Assembly (NCBI RefSeq): GCF_000497445.1
Contig: NZ_CM002285.1
Coordinates: 6,202,296-6,207,507 of the forward strand
Direction of reading: 5' to 3'
Length of the DNA: 5,212 bases
Origin: Streptomyces roseochromogenus subsp. oscitans DS 12.976
Lineage (GTDB): Bacteria; Actinomycetota; Actinomycetes; Streptomycetales; Streptomycetaceae
The translations under genes and the position numbers were made by a program. The number at the start of each line of letters is the position of its first letter. Position 1 is the stretch's first letter. The notes under the pieces are model-generated. The model saw nothing but the letters and a program-made list of their open reading frames with translations, ran no database searches and was not told where the DNA came from. Shown piece after piece: positions 5,191 through 5,212 of the stretch.

Positions 5191-5206
5191 CTTGCCCGAA
5201 CTTGCC
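5191..5206 (-). promoter_or_regulatory. Tandem GGCAAG direct repeat upstream of the regulatory operon (putative operator, copy 1)
   Basis: The minus strand reads GGCAAGTTCGGGCAAG. The repeat unit is really 9-10 bp, since GGCAAGTTC occurs twice here (5206..5198 and 5196..5188) with a 10-bp period. The site lies about 70 nt upstream of the first ATG. A 15-of-16 match recurs at the start of the downstream operon. A 10-bp direct repeat suits side-by-side binding of a regulator on one helix face; the HTH/DUF5753 protein is the obvious candidate, by inference. Confidence 0.55.
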
Positions 5207-5212
5207 GGGATT

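Noticed and set aside
1..5212. CRISPR arrays, tRNA or rRNA genes, insertion sequences, attachment sites
   Set aside because: I saw no repeat-spacer pattern, tRNA cloverleaf sequence, transposase motif or terminal inverted repeats on either strand.

Overview
The window looks like a stretch of a high-GC actinomycete chromosome, most likely Streptomyces or a close relative. Coding frames have strongly G/C-biased third positions. One regulator pairs a helix-turn-helix (HTH) domain with a DUF5753 (Scr1-type) domain, and its neighbour is a DUF6879 protein, a combination I know mainly from streptomycetes. All supported genes lie on the minus strand, so the window reads biologically from high to low coordinates.

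Region A (5212 to 3525) is a three-gene regulatory module: a 76-residue acidic protein, a DUF6879 protein whose start overlaps it by 23 nt, and the HTH/DUF5753 regulator. A 16-bp tandem motif, two copies of GGCAAG at 10-bp spacing, lies upstream of the first gene. An almost identical copy (15 of 16 bases) lies just inside the first gene of the next operon, so the regulator may act on both.

Region B (3524 to 111) is a tight operon. It holds an unrecognised small protein with an apparent frameshift near its end, a diaminopimelate-epimerase (DapF) homolog, a D-Ala-D-Ala-ligase-type ATP-grasp enzyme, a C39-like papain-fold cysteine peptidase, and a 120-residue stand-alone C-terminal domain of MurF. 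The last four are joined by an ATGA overlap, a 12-nt gap and a TGATG overlap, so they are probably co-translated. The DapF and Ddl homologs keep their catalytic cores but differ at positions that recognise substrate. The MurF piece lacks the ATPase domain.

My reading is that this is not housekeeping cell-wall synthesis. It looks like a compact specialised pathway built from peptidoglycan-precursor enzymes (amino-acid epimerisation, ATP-dependent peptide bond formation, proteolysis), for example for a small peptide or modified amino acid, with its own regulator. D-cycloserine biosynthesis is a known case where a DapF-like racemase and a Ddl homolog occur together, but none of its other enzymes are visible here. 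The pathway may continue past position 1.
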